Positions 25,040 to 33,383 of a stretch of DNA of 39,898 nucleotides are shown here, in pieces (position 1 is the first letter of the stretch; each line of letters starts with the position of its first letter). The notes below the pieces were generated by a model, which had not been told where the DNA came from, made no database searches, and saw only the letters and a list, made by a program, of their open reading frames with translations. Position numbers and translations under genes: made by a program. Source of the DNA: Flavonifractor sp. An112 (GTDB lineage: Bacteria; Bacillota; Clostridia; Oscillospirales; Oscillospiraceae); assembly GCF_002161085.1 (NCBI RefSeq), contig NZ_NFLU01000020.1, positions 1-39,898 on the forward strand, given 5' to 3'.

Positions 25040-27049
25040 ATGAAACGCAAACTCTTGTCCCTGCTGACCGCGGCGGGGCTGTGTCTGGGGCTGACCGGCT
25101 ACGCCGGGGCGGCCTCATTTCCCGACGTGAGCGATGCCGACACCGCCCTGGCAGTGGAGGTGCTGTCCGGTCTGGGGATCGTCTCCGGCGGCTCCGACGG
25201 CAACTACTACCCGGATCAGGGACTGACCCGGGCTCAGTTCTGCAAGCTGGCGGTGCTGGCCGGGGGCCACGGGGATCAGGTAAGCGGCAGCGCCTACCGC
25301 ACCCTCTTTTCCGACGTGGCGGGAAGCCACTGGGCGGCTCCTTACATCAATCTGGCCTGTGAGGAGGGCCTGGTATCCGGCTACGGCAACGGCACCTTCG
25401 GCCCCGACGACCCGGTGACGGTGGGCCAGGCGGTGACGGTGGTGCTGCGCCTGCTGGGCTATACCACCGACCAGGTGGGACCCTTCTGGCCAGAGGACTA
25501 CATGGCCCTGGGAGAGCAGCTGGGGCTGCTGGAGGGGGTGTCCGGTGACCCGGACCACGCCCTGACCCGGGGTGAGGCGGCCCTGCTGCTCTACGCCCTG
25601 CTGGGCCAGAGCGACAGCGCAGGCAGGGACTACATCGACAACCTGTGCGCCTCCAAGGTGGAAAACGCCGTCCTGCTGGATGCCGACGCTGAGAGCGGCG
25701 ACGGAACCGAGGGCATGGTGGAGGTGTACGCCAACCAGAACCTGTCTTGGTATGAGCCGGCGGCGGAGCTGGAGGGCCTGGCGGGCAGCCGGGGCACCCT
25801 GCTGCTGGACCAGAGCGGACGGGTGAGCGGCTTCCTGCCCGACGACACGGTACGGTACACCCTTATCCCCGAGAGCGTCACCGCCAACCGGATCAACAGC
25901 AGTTATGCCGTCAGCAGCACCACGCCGGTGGTGGTGGGGGATACCCTGACCACCTTTGAGAACTGCTGGTATGATCTGGAGAGCTGTTCCCAACTGACCC
26001 TCTACTACAACCAGTCGGGCAATCTGGAGCTGGTGGCGGCCACGGAGAGGACCGCCTATGCGGGGGTCACCCTCACGGGCTACTATGAGTCGGCCAGCCC
26101 CAACACCGCCGCCCCCGACACCATCACCCTGCTGGGCATGGAGCTGGAGGTGGAGGAGAGCGCCGTGGACAGCCTGAGCGGCTGTTCGGTTGGGGATAAG
26201 ATTACCGTTACCCTGAACGGGGACGGTGCGGTGATCTCCGCTGCCGCGGGTGGGCAGACTACCCTGTACGGGGTCCTGGGAGAGGGGCAGGTGGAACTGA
26301 CCTGCGGCCTCACCGCCAGAGGGACGATCAGCGGTTCCGCCGGTGCGGGGGACCTGGTGAAGGTCACTTCCAGCGGTGTGGGTAAGCTCTCTGTGTCCCA
26401 GGTGTCCGGCGGCAGCAGTTTGGATCTCAATGTGTCGGAGGGGACCCTGGGCTCCATCCCTCTGGCAGACAACGTGCGGATCTACGAGCGGGCGGGGACC
26501 AGCGTGGTCACGGAGATCGACCTGGAGGACATTCAGAGTGCCACTGTGAAGGCTTCTGACATTGATTTCTACGTCACCGACAGCAATGGCCTTGTCAGTG
26601 TGCTGCTGCTGGATGACGTGACGGGGAGTGCCTATACCTATGGTCTGCTCACCATGGGCAGCAGGACGGAGGGCAGCGGCGGCATGACCTACACCAACCG
26701 CACCGTTTCGGTGGAGAACGGAGGCGGTACCACCCAGGAGTATATCACCGGCCAGTCCGGGCGTACCGGCACCATGGGGGGCATCGCGGTATCCTCCGAG
26801 GGGAAGGCGGTGTCCCTTGTCACCCTCAGCCAGGCGGAGGATGTGAGCCAGAGCGCCTTTGACGGCCTGGACGCGGTGGTGATCGACGGGGTGCGGGTGC
26901 CCATCAGCGACACCGCCGAGGGCTATAACAGCGATACCGAGCAGTGGGTCACCCTGTCCCAGGCCCGGGCCTACAGCGATACCTTTGCCGTGTACTACAG
27001 CGGCACCCTGGGGGTGGACGCCGTGGTTCGGGTGGTCGCAGCTGAATAA
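25040..27049 (+). CDS. Secreted S-layer-homology (SLH) domain protein
   Basis: The 669-residue protein has a signal peptide (MKRKLLSLLTAAGLCLGLTG, cleavage near AGAA-SFPD). Three SLH repeats follow at about 27-75, 88-145 and 150-195, with YYPDQGLTRAQFCKLAV, HWAAPYINLACEEGLVSGYG and DHALTRGEAALLLYALLG. SLH domains anchor proteins to pyruvylated cell-wall polymer. The remaining about 470 residues are Ser/Thr/Gly-rich beta-type sequence without a recognised catalytic domain. It starts 19 bp after the permease with AGAAGGAGGAG and ends at a terminator, so it belongs to the efflux operon. Confidence 0.9.
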   Translation: MKRKLLSLLTAAGLCLGLTGYAGAASFPDVSDADTALAVEVLSGLGIVSGGSDGNYYPDQGLTRAQFCKLAVLAGGHGDQVSGSAYRTLFSDVAGSHWAAPYINLACEEGLVSGYGNGTFGPDDPVTVGQAVTVVLRLLGYTTDQVGPFWPEDYMALGEQLGLLEGVSGDPDHALTRGEAALLLYALLGQSDSAGRDYIDNLCASKVENAVLLDADAESGDGTEGMVEVYANQNLSWYEPAAELEGLAGSRGTLLLDQSGRVSGFLPDDTVRYTLIPESVTANRINSSYAVSSTTPVVVGDTLTTFENCWYDLESCSQLTLYYNQSGNLELVAATERTAYAGVTLTGYYESASPNTAAPDTITLLGMELEVEESAVDSLSGCSVGDKITVTLNGDGAVISAAAGGQTTLYGVLGEGQVELTCGLTARGTISGSAGAGDLVKVTSSGVGKLSVSQVSGGSSLDLNVSEGTLGSIPLADNVRIYERAGTSVVTEIDLEDIQSATVKASDIDFYVTDSNGLVSVLLLDDVTGSAYTYGLLTMGSRTEGSGGMTYTNRTVSVENGGGTTQEYITGQSGRTGTMGGIAVSSEGKAVSLVTLSQAEDVSQSAFDGLDAVVIDGVRVPISDTAEGYNSDTEQWVTLSQARAYSDTFAVYYSGTLGVDAVVRVVAAE

Positions 27050-27057
27050 CAGGAAAA

Positions 27058-27086
27058 GAGCGTGCCGAAAGCGGCGCGCTCTTTTT
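27058..27086 (+). terminator. Terminator of the efflux/SLH operon
   Basis: GAGCGTGCCG pairs with CGGCGCGCTC (10 bp, one G-T) around AAAG and is followed by TTTTT. It lies 9 bp past the SLH gene stop. Confidence 0.88.
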
Positions 27087-27095
27087 GTCCTCCTC

Positions 27096-27136
27096 TTGAC
27101 AATCTGATATTTTGATGATATTATTTTGATATCAAA
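27096..27136 (+). promoter_or_regulatory. Promoter and palindromic operator of the SPFH operon
   Basis: -35 TTGACA (27096-27101), 17-bp spacer and -10 TATTAT (27119-27124). The perfect 12-bp palindrome TTTGATATCAAA (27125-27136) begins directly after the -10, covering the expected transcription start. A related TTTTGATGATAT lies in the spacer. Binding there would block initiation. The RHH protein encoded in the operon is a candidate binder. Confidence 0.7.
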
Positions 27137-27157
27137 TAGAGAGCGGGAGGTGCTCTT

Positions 27158-28168
27158 ATGGAAGAGAAGATTTTAACCGGCAAGAAAAAAGGTATGCCTA
27201 TGCTGCTGCTCATTCTGGCCCTGTATGTGCTGGCGGTCATCGGCATCGTGTGGGCCGCCGTCCAGGACGGAGCAGGAGACATGGATACAGTCACGGTGGT
27301 CATTCTGGCTGTGAGCATTGTCTGGGCGTCCTTGGGCTGGATTCTTCTTTGCGGTCTGAAGGTACTCAAGCCCCAGGAGGCCCTGGTGCTCACCCTGTTC
27401 GGCAAGTACATCGGCACCCTGAAGGGGGAGGGTTTCTACTACGTCAACCCCTTCTGCTCCGGGGTCAATCCGGCGGCCCAGACCAGGCTGAACCAGAGCG
27501 GTGATGTGGATGGCGGCAGCAAGGCGGAGAAGAAGGCAGAGGCCCAGGCGGGCGGCAAGAAGATCTCCCTCAAGATCATGACCCTGAACAACAACCGCCA
27601 GAAAATCAACGACTGCCTGGGCAACCCGGTGGAGATCGGTATCGCCGTCATGTGGCGGGTGGTGGACACTGCCAAGGCGGTATTCGACGTGGACAACTAC
27701 AAGGAATACCTGTCCCTCCAGTGTGACAGCGCCCTGCGGAACATTGTGCGTATCTACCCCTACGACGTGGCCCCCAACGTGGACACCACCGGCGACGGCA
27801 TCGCTGACGAGGGCAGCCTGCGGGGCTCCAGTGAGGTGGTGGCCGGGCGTATCAAGGATGAGATCCAGAGCAAGGTGGCTCAGGCCGGGCTGGAGATCAT
27901 TGAGGCCCGCATTACCTACCTGGCTTATGCCCCCGAGATCGCCGCGGTGATGCTCCAGCGGCAGCAGGCCTCTGCCATTATCGACGCCCGCAAGATGATC
28001 GTGGACGGGGCCGTGGGCATGGTGGAGATGGCTCTGGAGCGGCTCAGCGAGAAGCAGGTGGTGGAACTGGACGAGGAGCGGAAGGCCGCCATGGTGTCCA
28101 ACCTGCTGGTGGTACTTTGCGGCAACCGGGACGCCCAGCCGGTGGTCAACTCCGGCAGCCTGTACTGA
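27158..28168 (+). CDS. SPFH/Band 7 domain membrane protein
   Basis: The 336-residue protein starts at ATG 27158 after GGGAGG. Two N-terminal hydrophobic segments (about 13-33 and 45-66) are followed by an SPFH domain: [20 protein letters not shown], the [20 protein letters not shown] segment, and [24 protein letters not shown] proteins oligomerise at membranes and organise microdomains or proteases. No NfeD partner is present here; instead a small ribbon-helix-helix gene follows after 1 bp. The function is otherwise unknown. Confidence 0.88.
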   Translation: MEEKILTGKKKGMPMLLLILALYVLAVIGIVWAAVQDGAGDMDTVTVVILAVSIVWASLGWILLCGLKVLKPQEALVLTLFGKYIGTLKGEGFYYVNPFCSGVNPAAQTRLNQSGDVDGGSKAEKKAEAQAGGKKISLKIMTLNNNRQKINDCLGNPVEIGIAVMWRVVDTAKAVFDVDNYKEYLSLQCDSALRNIVRIYPYDVAPNVDTTGDGIADEGSLRGSSEVVAGRIKDEIQSKVAQAGLEIIEARITYLAYAPEIAAVMLQRQQASAIIDARKMIVDGAVGMVEMALERLSEKQVVELDEERKAAMVSNLLVVLCGNRDAQPVVNSGSLY

Positions 28169-28169
28169 T

Positions 28170-28373
28170 ATGGCGGGCGATGGTAAGAAGCAGGTGCCCC
28201 TGCGCCTGTCCCCCAAGCTGTATGCCGCCATTGCGGCCTGGGCAGAGGACGACTTCCGCTCGGTGAACGGACAGATCGAGTATCTGCTCACCGAGTGCGT
28301 CCGGCAGCGGAAAAAGAACGGCAAATATGTATCCGATGAGATAGATGTGCCGCCGGAACTGGATATCCAATGA
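28170..28373 (+). CDS. Small Arc-like ribbon-helix-helix protein
   Basis: The 67-residue protein starts at ATG 28170, one base after the SPFH stop, without its own clear ribosome site, so translation is probably coupled. Residues about 6-47 fit the Arc/MetJ ribbon-helix-helix pattern: strand [12 protein letters not shown], helix [11 protein letters not shown] and helix [16 protein letters not shown]. It likely binds DNA as a dimer. The 12-bp palindrome at the SPFH promoter is the obvious candidate site (inference). Confidence 0.75.
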   Translation: MAGDGKKQVPLRLSPKLYAAIAAWAEDDFRSVNGQIEYLLTECVRQRKKNGKYVSDEIDVPPELDIQ

Positions 28374-28409
28374 AAAAAGACGTGCTGCCACGGCAGCACG
28401 TCTTTTTTT
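28374..28409. terminator. Bidirectional terminator between the SPFH operon and the FAS regulator
   Basis: AAAAAAGACGTGCTGC and its exact complement GCAGCACGTCTTTTTT surround a 4-base loop, with A/T runs on both sides. It serves both convergent transcripts. Confidence 0.92.
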
Positions 28410-28416
28410 GATTGGT

Positions 28417-28869
28417 TCAGGCCTCGGCGGAGCCCAGACGGATTTCCGGCATCAGCTCTTTGCTGATGATGGAGAGCATCTCCTCCAGTTTGGCACATTC
28501 AGCGGGGGTGAACCGCTCCCGCATCCGCTCGGTAACTACGTGTACATAGTCGTTGCTGATGTTGTAATACTCCTTGTACTTTTGGGTTACCTGCAGGTGG
28601 TACTCTCGCTTGTCATGCTCCGACTGGATCTTCTGGACATAGCCCTTGCGGATGAGACTGTTGATCTTATAAGCCGCATTGGGCGGGGAAATACGCATAA
28701 AGGAGGCAAACTCGTTGATGGTGGGGGACCCAAGGGCCTGGATGGTCTCCATAGCGAAGGTCTCCACCGTGGTCAGGCTGGCCTCCCGGTTCTGGAACCG
28801 CTCGAAGATCTCCTGATAAAAGTGAAGTTTAAATTTCGTATACACTATCTCAAATTTCTCTTCCAGCAT
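28417..28869 (-). CDS. MarR-family regulator, last gene of the fatty-acid cluster (FabT-like)
   Basis: The 150-residue winged-helix regulator starts at ATG 28869 after GCGGAGG. MarR features are TVETFAMETIQALGSPTINE, the recognition-helix region FASFMRISPPNAAYKINSLI, and the wing RKGYVQKIQSEHDKREYHLQ. In Streptococcus and relatives a MarR protein, FabT, represses fab genes when acyl-ACP is bound; this gene's position suggests the same role (inference). It has its own promoter besides read-through from fabZ. Candidate targets are the two 18-bp sites at the acpP promoter. Confidence 0.82.
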   Translation of the reverse strand: MLEEKFEIVYTKFKLHFYQEIFERFQNREASLTTVETFAMETIQALGSPTINEFASFMRISPPNAAYKINSLIRKGYVQKIQSEHDKREYHLQVTQKYKEYYNISNDYVHVVTERMRERFTPAECAKLEEMLSIISKELMPEIRLGSAEA

Positions 28870-28901
28870 ACCCGTGCCTCCGCATTTTTGATCTTATTCT
28901 T

Positions 28902-28930
28902 ATTATAACAAACGGCGGAGGGGAGGGCAA
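28902..28930 (-). promoter_or_regulatory. Promoter of the MarR-family gene
   Basis: Minus-strand -35 TTGCCC (28925-28930), 17-bp spacer and -10 TATAAT (28902-28907). A CCTCCGC/GCGGAGG pair flanks the leader, and the 3' arm is the ribosome site; the 5' arm lies inside the promoter, so it matters only for read-through transcripts from fabZ. Confidence 0.6.
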
Positions 28931-29365
28931 TCAGGAATCCTTACCCAGGGCAAAAGTGAGCTCCGCCGTGGCCGCCACCTGTCCGTTGACGGTGGCCTTG
29001 GCCTCCCCGATGCCCACCGGCCCTTTCTGCTTGGTGAGGGTGCATTCCAGCTCCAGCACGTCGCCGGGGGTCACCTGGCGGCGGAACCGGGCGTTCTTGA
29101 TACCGCCGAAGAAGGCGATCTTGCCCCGGTTCTCCGGCAGGGACAGCAGGGCCACCGCACCTACCTGGGCCAGGGCCTCCAGAATGAGGACGCCGGGCAT
29201 GACGTGGTACTGGGGGAAGTGGCCCTGGAAGAAGGGCTCGTTGACGCTGACGCACTTGATGCCCTTGGCCCACTTACCCGCCTCACCGTCCACGATGCGG
29301 TCCACCAGGGCGAAGGGGTAGCGGTGGGGCAGAATCTCAGCAATCTGATTGGAGTTGAGTTCCAT
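28931..29365 (-). CDS. fabZ: 3-hydroxyacyl-ACP dehydratase
   Basis: The 144-residue hot-dog-fold enzyme removes water from 3-hydroxyacyl-ACP in fatty-acid elongation. The catalytic His49 is in FFQGHFP and Glu63 in [23 protein letters not shown] is the family's N-terminal signature. The ATG 29365 lies 5 bp after the fabF stop with GGGAGGG as ribosome site; an earlier in-frame ATG (29383) would lie inside fabF. No FabA or FabM is seen in the cluster, so the route to unsaturated acids is not evident here. Confidence 0.95.
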   Translation of the reverse strand: MELNSNQIAEILPHRYPFALVDRIVDGEAGKWAKGIKCVSVNEPFFQGHFPQYHVMPGVLILEALAQVGAVALLSLPENRGKIAFFGGIKNARFRRQVTPGDVLELECTLTKQKGPVGIGEAKATVNGQVAATAELTFALGKDS

Positions 29366-29370
29366 AGCGT

Positions 29371-30612
29371 TTAACCCTCCCACTTCTTGAACAGCACACA
29401 GGCGTTGTGACCGCCGAAGCCCAGGGAGTTGGACAGGGCGTACTGGACGTCGGCATTCCGGCCCTGGTTGGGTACATAGTCCAGGTCGCAGGCCGGATCG
29501 GCCTCCTGGTAGTTGATGGTGGCGGGCAGATATCCGTCCTTCAGGGTGAGGGCGGAGAAGATGGCCTCCACCGCACCGGCAGCGCCCAGCATATGGCCGG
29601 TCATGGACTTGGTGGAGCTGACTGCCAGTTTGTAGGCGTGGTCGCCGAACACCGTCTTGATGGCGTCGGTCTCGCCGGAGTCGTTCAGGGGGGTGGAGGT
29701 GCCGTGGGCGTTGATGTAGCCCACCTGCTCCGGGGCCACGCCGCCGTCGGACAGAGCCTGGGCCATGGCCCGGGCGCCGCCCTCCCCGTGGGGAGCGGGG
29801 GCGGTCATGTGGTAGGCGTCGCAGGTGGCGCCGTAGCCCACCACCTCGGCGTACACCTTGGCCCCCCGGGCCTTGGCGTGCTCATACTCCTCCAGCACCA
29901 GGATACCGGCGCCCTCGCCCATAACGAAGCCGGAGCGCTGGGCGTCAAAGGGGATGGAGGCCCGGTTGGGGTCGTCGCCCACATGGAGGGCCCGCATGGT
30001 GGTGAAGCCGCCGATGGACAGGGGGGTGATGGCGGACTCGGCGCCGCCGCACAGCATCACCTCGGCATAGCCGTCCCGGATGTGGCGGAAGGCGTCGCCC
30101 ACGGCGTTGGAGCCGCCGGCGCAGGCAGTGACAGGGCAGGTACACATACCCTGGAAGCCGAAGGCGATGGCGATGAGACCGGCGCCCATGTTAGCAATGG
30201 TGGAGGGGATGTAGAAGGGGGAGGCCCGGTCAAAGCCCTTCTCGGAGCAGCGCATCTGCTCGGCCTCGGTGTTGCCGATGCCGCCGATGCCGCTGGAGAC
30301 GATGACGCCGCAGCGGGTGCGGTCGATGGACTCCAGATCCAGACCGCTGTCGGCCACCGCCTCCTTGGCGGAGGCCATAGCCAGCTGGGAGTAGCGGGCC
30401 ATGTGGCGTACTTCCTTCTTATCCAGCACGGAAGTGGGGTCCCAGTCCTTTACCTCGGCGGCCAGATGGACCTTCTGAGGGGCGGCGTCGTACTGGGTGA
30501 TGGGGGCGATGCCGCACACGCCGTTGCGGACGGCCTGCCAGGTGTCGGCCACGTTGTGGCCCAGGGGATTCACGGTCCCCATGCCGGTAATGACGACTCT
30601 GCGTTTTTCCAT
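29371..30612 (-). CDS. fabF: 3-oxoacyl-ACP synthase II
   Basis: The 413-residue condensing enzyme elongates acyl-ACP with malonyl-ACP. The catalytic triad is visible: Cys164 in [10 protein letters not shown], His in [13 protein letters not shown] and His in [11 protein letters not shown], with the N-terminal [13 protein letters not shown]. The ATG 30612 has GAGGAGGAA upstream. It is the only FabB/FabF-type enzyme in the cluster. Confidence 0.96.
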   Translation of the reverse strand: MEKRRVVITGMGTVNPLGHNVADTWQAVRNGVCGIAPITQYDAAPQKVHLAAEVKDWDPTSVLDKKEVRHMARYSQLAMASAKEAVADSGLDLESIDRTRCGVIVSSGIGGIGNTEAEQMRCSEKGFDRASPFYIPSTIANMGAGLIAIAFGFQGMCTCPVTACAGGSNAVGDAFRHIRDGYAEVMLCGGAESAITPLSIGGFTTMRALHVGDDPNRASIPFDAQRSGFVMGEGAGILVLEEYEHAKARGAKVYAEVVGYGATCDAYHMTAPAPHGEGGARAMAQALSDGGVAPEQVGYINAHGTSTPLNDSGETDAIKTVFGDHAYKLAVSSTKSMTGHMLGAAGAVEAIFSALTLKDGYLPATINYQEADPACDLDYVPNQGRNADVQYALSNSLGFGGHNACVLFKKWEG

Positions 30613-30630
30613 AGTTGATCTTGTTCCTCC

Positions 30631-31374
30631 TCACATACCCATGCCGCCGTCGACGGAAAGGACCTGTCCGGTGATGTAGGCGGCCTCATCAGAGGCCAGG
30701 AAGGCCACGGCAGCGGCTACGTCCTCGGGGGTGCCGGCCCGGCCTGCGGGGATGGTGGACAGCATGGCCTCCCGGGCGGCTTCCGGCAGGGCGGCGGTCA
30801 TGTCGGTGGCGATGTAGCCGGGGGCTACGGCGTTGACGGTGATCCCCCGGCCCCCCAGTTCCTTGGCCAGGGACTTGGTCATGCCGATGACGCCCGCCTT
30901 GCTGGCGCAGTAGTTGATCTGGCCCGGGTTGCCCCGCAGGGCCACCACGGAACTGAGGTTGATGATGCGGCCGTATTTGGCCTTCATCATGGGCCGGGCG
31001 GCGGCCTTCATGCACAGGAAGGTGCCCTTCAGGTTGGTCTCAATGACCGCGTCGAAGTCCTCCTCCTTCAGCATCATAGCCAGGTTGTCCCGGGTGATGC
31101 CGGCGTTGTTCACCAGGATATGGAGGCCGCTCAGCTCCTTTAAGGCGGTGTCGATGAGGGTTTTCACGGCGGTGGGGTCGGTCACGCTGCCCTGGACAGC
31201 CCGGGCCTCCACCCCCAGCTCCTTGATGGCGGCCAGGGTCTCCTCGGCAGCGGCAGTGTTGCCGGCGTAGGAGAACACCACGTTGGCGCCCCGGCGGGCC
31301 AGCTCCAGGCAGATGGCCCTGCCGATGCCCCGGCTGCCGCCGGTGACCACGGCGATTTTTCCATTCATGCTCAT
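30631..31374 (-). CDS. fabG: 3-oxoacyl-ACP reductase
   Basis: The 247-residue short-chain dehydrogenase reduces 3-oxoacyl-ACP with NADPH. It shows the cofactor motif TGGSRGIGRAI, the NNAG strand, the active-site Ser in LSSVVAL, and YCASKAG with Tyr and Lys. The ATG 31374 follows GAAAGGAT, 4 bp after the fabD stop; a second ATG two codons later is possible. Confidence 0.96.
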   Translation of the reverse strand: MSMNGKIAVVTGGSRGIGRAICLELARRGANVVFSYAGNTAAAEETLAAIKELGVEARAVQGSVTDPTAVKTLIDTALKELSGLHILVNNAGITRDNLAMMLKEEDFDAVIETNLKGTFLCMKAAARPMMKAKYGRIINLSSVVALRGNPGQINYCASKAGVIGMTKSLAKELGGRGITVNAVAPGYIATDMTAALPEAAREAMLSTIPAGRAGTPEDVAAAVAFLASDEAAYITGQVLSVDGGMGM

Positions 31375-31378
31375 ACTG

Positions 31379-32305
31379 TTATCCTTTCAAAGCGGCGGAG
31401 AGGGCCTCAATGTCGGCGCAGGTCTCCACGGCGTAGGTCTTGATGGAGGGGGCGGTCTTCTTTACAAAGCCGCTGAGGGCCTTGCCCGGACCGATCTCCA
31501 CGATGGTGTCCACACCCAGCGCCTCCAGGCGGCGGATGGTGTCCTCCATGTAGACGGAGGACTGGACCTGGCGCTCCAGCAGGGCGGGGATAGTGTCATT
31601 CTCGCCCATCTCATGGCCCAGGCAGTTGAAGAGCACCGGGAAGGCCATCTCTCCAAAGGTGACGCTCTGGAACTTCTCCCGCAGGGCGTCGCCGGCGGGG
31701 CGGAGCAGGGAGGTGTGGAAGGGGCCGCTGACCTTCAGAGGGAGGCAGCGCTTGGCGCCCAGCTCCTTGGCAATGGAAGCGGCCTTGTTCACCGCCTCCT
31801 GGGCGCCGCCGATGACCAGTTGGCCGGGGCAGTTGTAGTTGGCGATCTCCACCACACCGGCGTCGGCGGCCTGATCGCAGGCCTGCTGCAGCTTCTCACG
31901 GTCCAGACCCAGTACGGCGGTCATGCCGCAGGCCATACCGGCGCAGGCGGAGGCCATGGCGCGGCCCCGGAAGGCGGCCAGGGAGATGGCCTGGGCAGGG
32001 GTGAACACCCCGGCGGCCTGGAGGGCGGAATACTCGCCCAGGCTGAGGCCGGCGGCGTAATCGGGCCGGATGCCCATGTCATACAGGATGGCGGTCATGC
32101 CGGCGGCGAAAGCCACCATGCAGGGCTGGGTGTACTCCGTCTGGTTCAGTACCCCGTCGGGGTCGGTGAAGGAGACGGTCTTCAGGTCAAAGTCCACGTC
32201 GGCGCTGTCCAGCACCTCTTTGAACACGGGGTAGGCCTCATAGAGGTCGGCCCCCATGCCGGGGTGCTGGCTGCCCTGTCCGGCGTACAGAAACGCGAGG
32301 CTCAT
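31379..32305 (-). CDS. fabD: Malonyl-CoA:ACP transacylase
   Basis: The 308-residue enzyme transfers malonyl groups from CoA to ACP. It has the LYAGQGSQHPGMG oxyanion loop, nucleophile Ser88 in GLSLGEYSAL (Leu replacing the common His of GHSLGE), and the catalytic His in SGPFHTSLL. Its start overlaps the fabK stop by 4 bp (ATGA). Confidence 0.95.
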   Translation of the reverse strand: MSLAFLYAGQGSQHPGMGADLYEAYPVFKEVLDSADVDFDLKTVSFTDPDGVLNQTEYTQPCMVAFAAGMTAILYDMGIRPDYAAGLSLGEYSALQAAGVFTPAQAISLAAFRGRAMASACAGMACGMTAVLGLDREKLQQACDQAADAGVVEIANYNCPGQLVIGGAQEAVNKAASIAKELGAKRCLPLKVSGPFHTSLLRPAGDALREKFQSVTFGEMAFPVLFNCLGHEMGENDTIPALLERQVQSSVYMEDTIRRLEALGVDTIVEIGPGKALSGFVKKTAPSIKTYAVETCADIEALSAALKG

Positions 32306-33228
32306 ACGTTCAGTCCTTTCACAACGGCCTGGCAGCCGCTCATCATTTCCTCAAAGATGGTCCGCAGGGGACGGACCTCCTTTACCATACCGGCCACCTG
32401 ACCGGCCATAAAGCTGCCGGTGTCCAGATCGCCGTCGAACACCGCCCGGCGGAGGGAGCCCAGGGTCAGCTTCTCCATCTCCTCCAGAGGCAGGTTCTGC
32501 TTCTCCATGCGCAGGTACTCCCGAGCCATCTTGTTCTTGAGCACCCGGACGGGAGCGCCGCCGGTGCGACCGGTGACGGTGGTGTCGTTGGCCCCGGCCT
32601 TCACCACGGCCTGTTTGTAGTTGTCGTGGATGGGGCATTCCTCACTGGCCAGCAGGCAGGTGCCGATCTGCACGCCGCAGGCGCCCAGGGCGAAGGCGGC
32701 GGCCATTTGGCGGCCGTCGGCAATGCCGCCGGCGGCAATGACGGGCACGCTCACCGCGTCCACCACCTGGGGCACCAGGGCCATGGTGGTCATCTCGCCC
32801 ACATGGCCGCCGCTCTCGGTGCCCTCGGCGATGATGCCGTCAATGCCGTAGCGCTCCAGACGCTTGGCCAGGATGGGGGCGGCTACCACGGGGAACACCT
32901 TGATGCCCGCGGCCTTCCAGGCGGGGACGTACTTGCCGGGGTTGCCGGCGCCGGTGGTCACCACCTGGACGCCCTCCTCCACCACCACGCGGGCCAGGTC
33001 CTCGATGTGGGGATTCATCAGCATCAGATTGACGCCGAAGGGCTTATTGGTGGCAGCACGGGCGGCCTGGATCTCACAACGCAGGGCGTCGGCGTCCATG
33101 CCGCCGGAGCCGATGAGGCCCAACGCGCCGGCATTGGACACGGCGGCGGCAAAAGCACCAGTGGCCACGTTGGCCATGCCGCCCTGGATAATGGGGAATT
33201 CGATCCCCAGAAGTTCATTCAATTTCAT
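32302..33228 (-). CDS. fabK: Enoyl-ACP reductase II (FMN-dependent)
   Basis: The 308-residue FMN TIM-barrel enzyme performs the last reduction of each elongation cycle. It starts at ATG 33228 with AAGGAG 6 bp upstream; the longer frame to 33441 runs through a repeat and lacks support. Motifs are FPIIQGGMANVATG, NLMLMNPH, VVTTGAGNPGKY, GTESGGHVGEMTTM, VIAAGGIADGRQMAAAFALG and QIGTCLLASEE. FabK replaces FabI in this cluster, which makes such bacteria insensitive to triclosan-type FabI inhibitors (family knowledge). Confidence 0.94.
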   Translation of the reverse strand: MKLNELLGIEFPIIQGGMANVATGAFAAAVSNAGALGLIGSGGMDADALRCEIQAARAATNKPFGVNLMLMNPHIEDLARVVVEEGVQVVTTGAGNPGKYVPAWKAAGIKVFPVVAAPILAKRLERYGIDGIIAEGTESGGHVGEMTTMALVPQVVDAVSVPVIAAGGIADGRQMAAAFALGACGVQIGTCLLASEECPIHDNYKQAVVKAGANDTTVTGRTGGAPVRVLKNKMAREYLRMEKQNLPLEEMEKLTLGSLRRAVFDGDLDTGSFMAGQVAGMVKEVRPLRTIFEEMMSGCQAVVKGLNV

Positions 33229-33245
33229 AATATACTCCTTATGAG

Positions 33246-33380
33246 CCTTCCCCTGGGGGAAGGTGGCTGGCCGAAGGCCAGACGGATGAGGGAAGCGGTA
33301 TGTATGATGGCGGACGGCCATAAAGGCCGCCCCTACGGGGTAGCGACTTTGCGTAGGGGCAACCCTTGTGGTCGCCCGTT
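33246..33380. repeat. Composite palindromic repeat between fabH and fabK
   Basis: The 155-bp gap holds several nested palindromes: CCTTCCCC/GGGGAAGG (33246-33263), CTGGCC-GAA-GGCCAG (33267-33281), GGCC-N5-GGCC (33317-33329) and GCCCCTACG (33329-33337) with CGTAGGGGC (33352-33360). Units of the type CGTAGGGGCGGCC and GGTGGC-GGCC-GAAGGCC are, from memory, dispersed intergenic repeats in this bacterial group. It interrupts an otherwise overlapping operon. Confidence 0.7.
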
Positions 33381-33383
33381 TTT

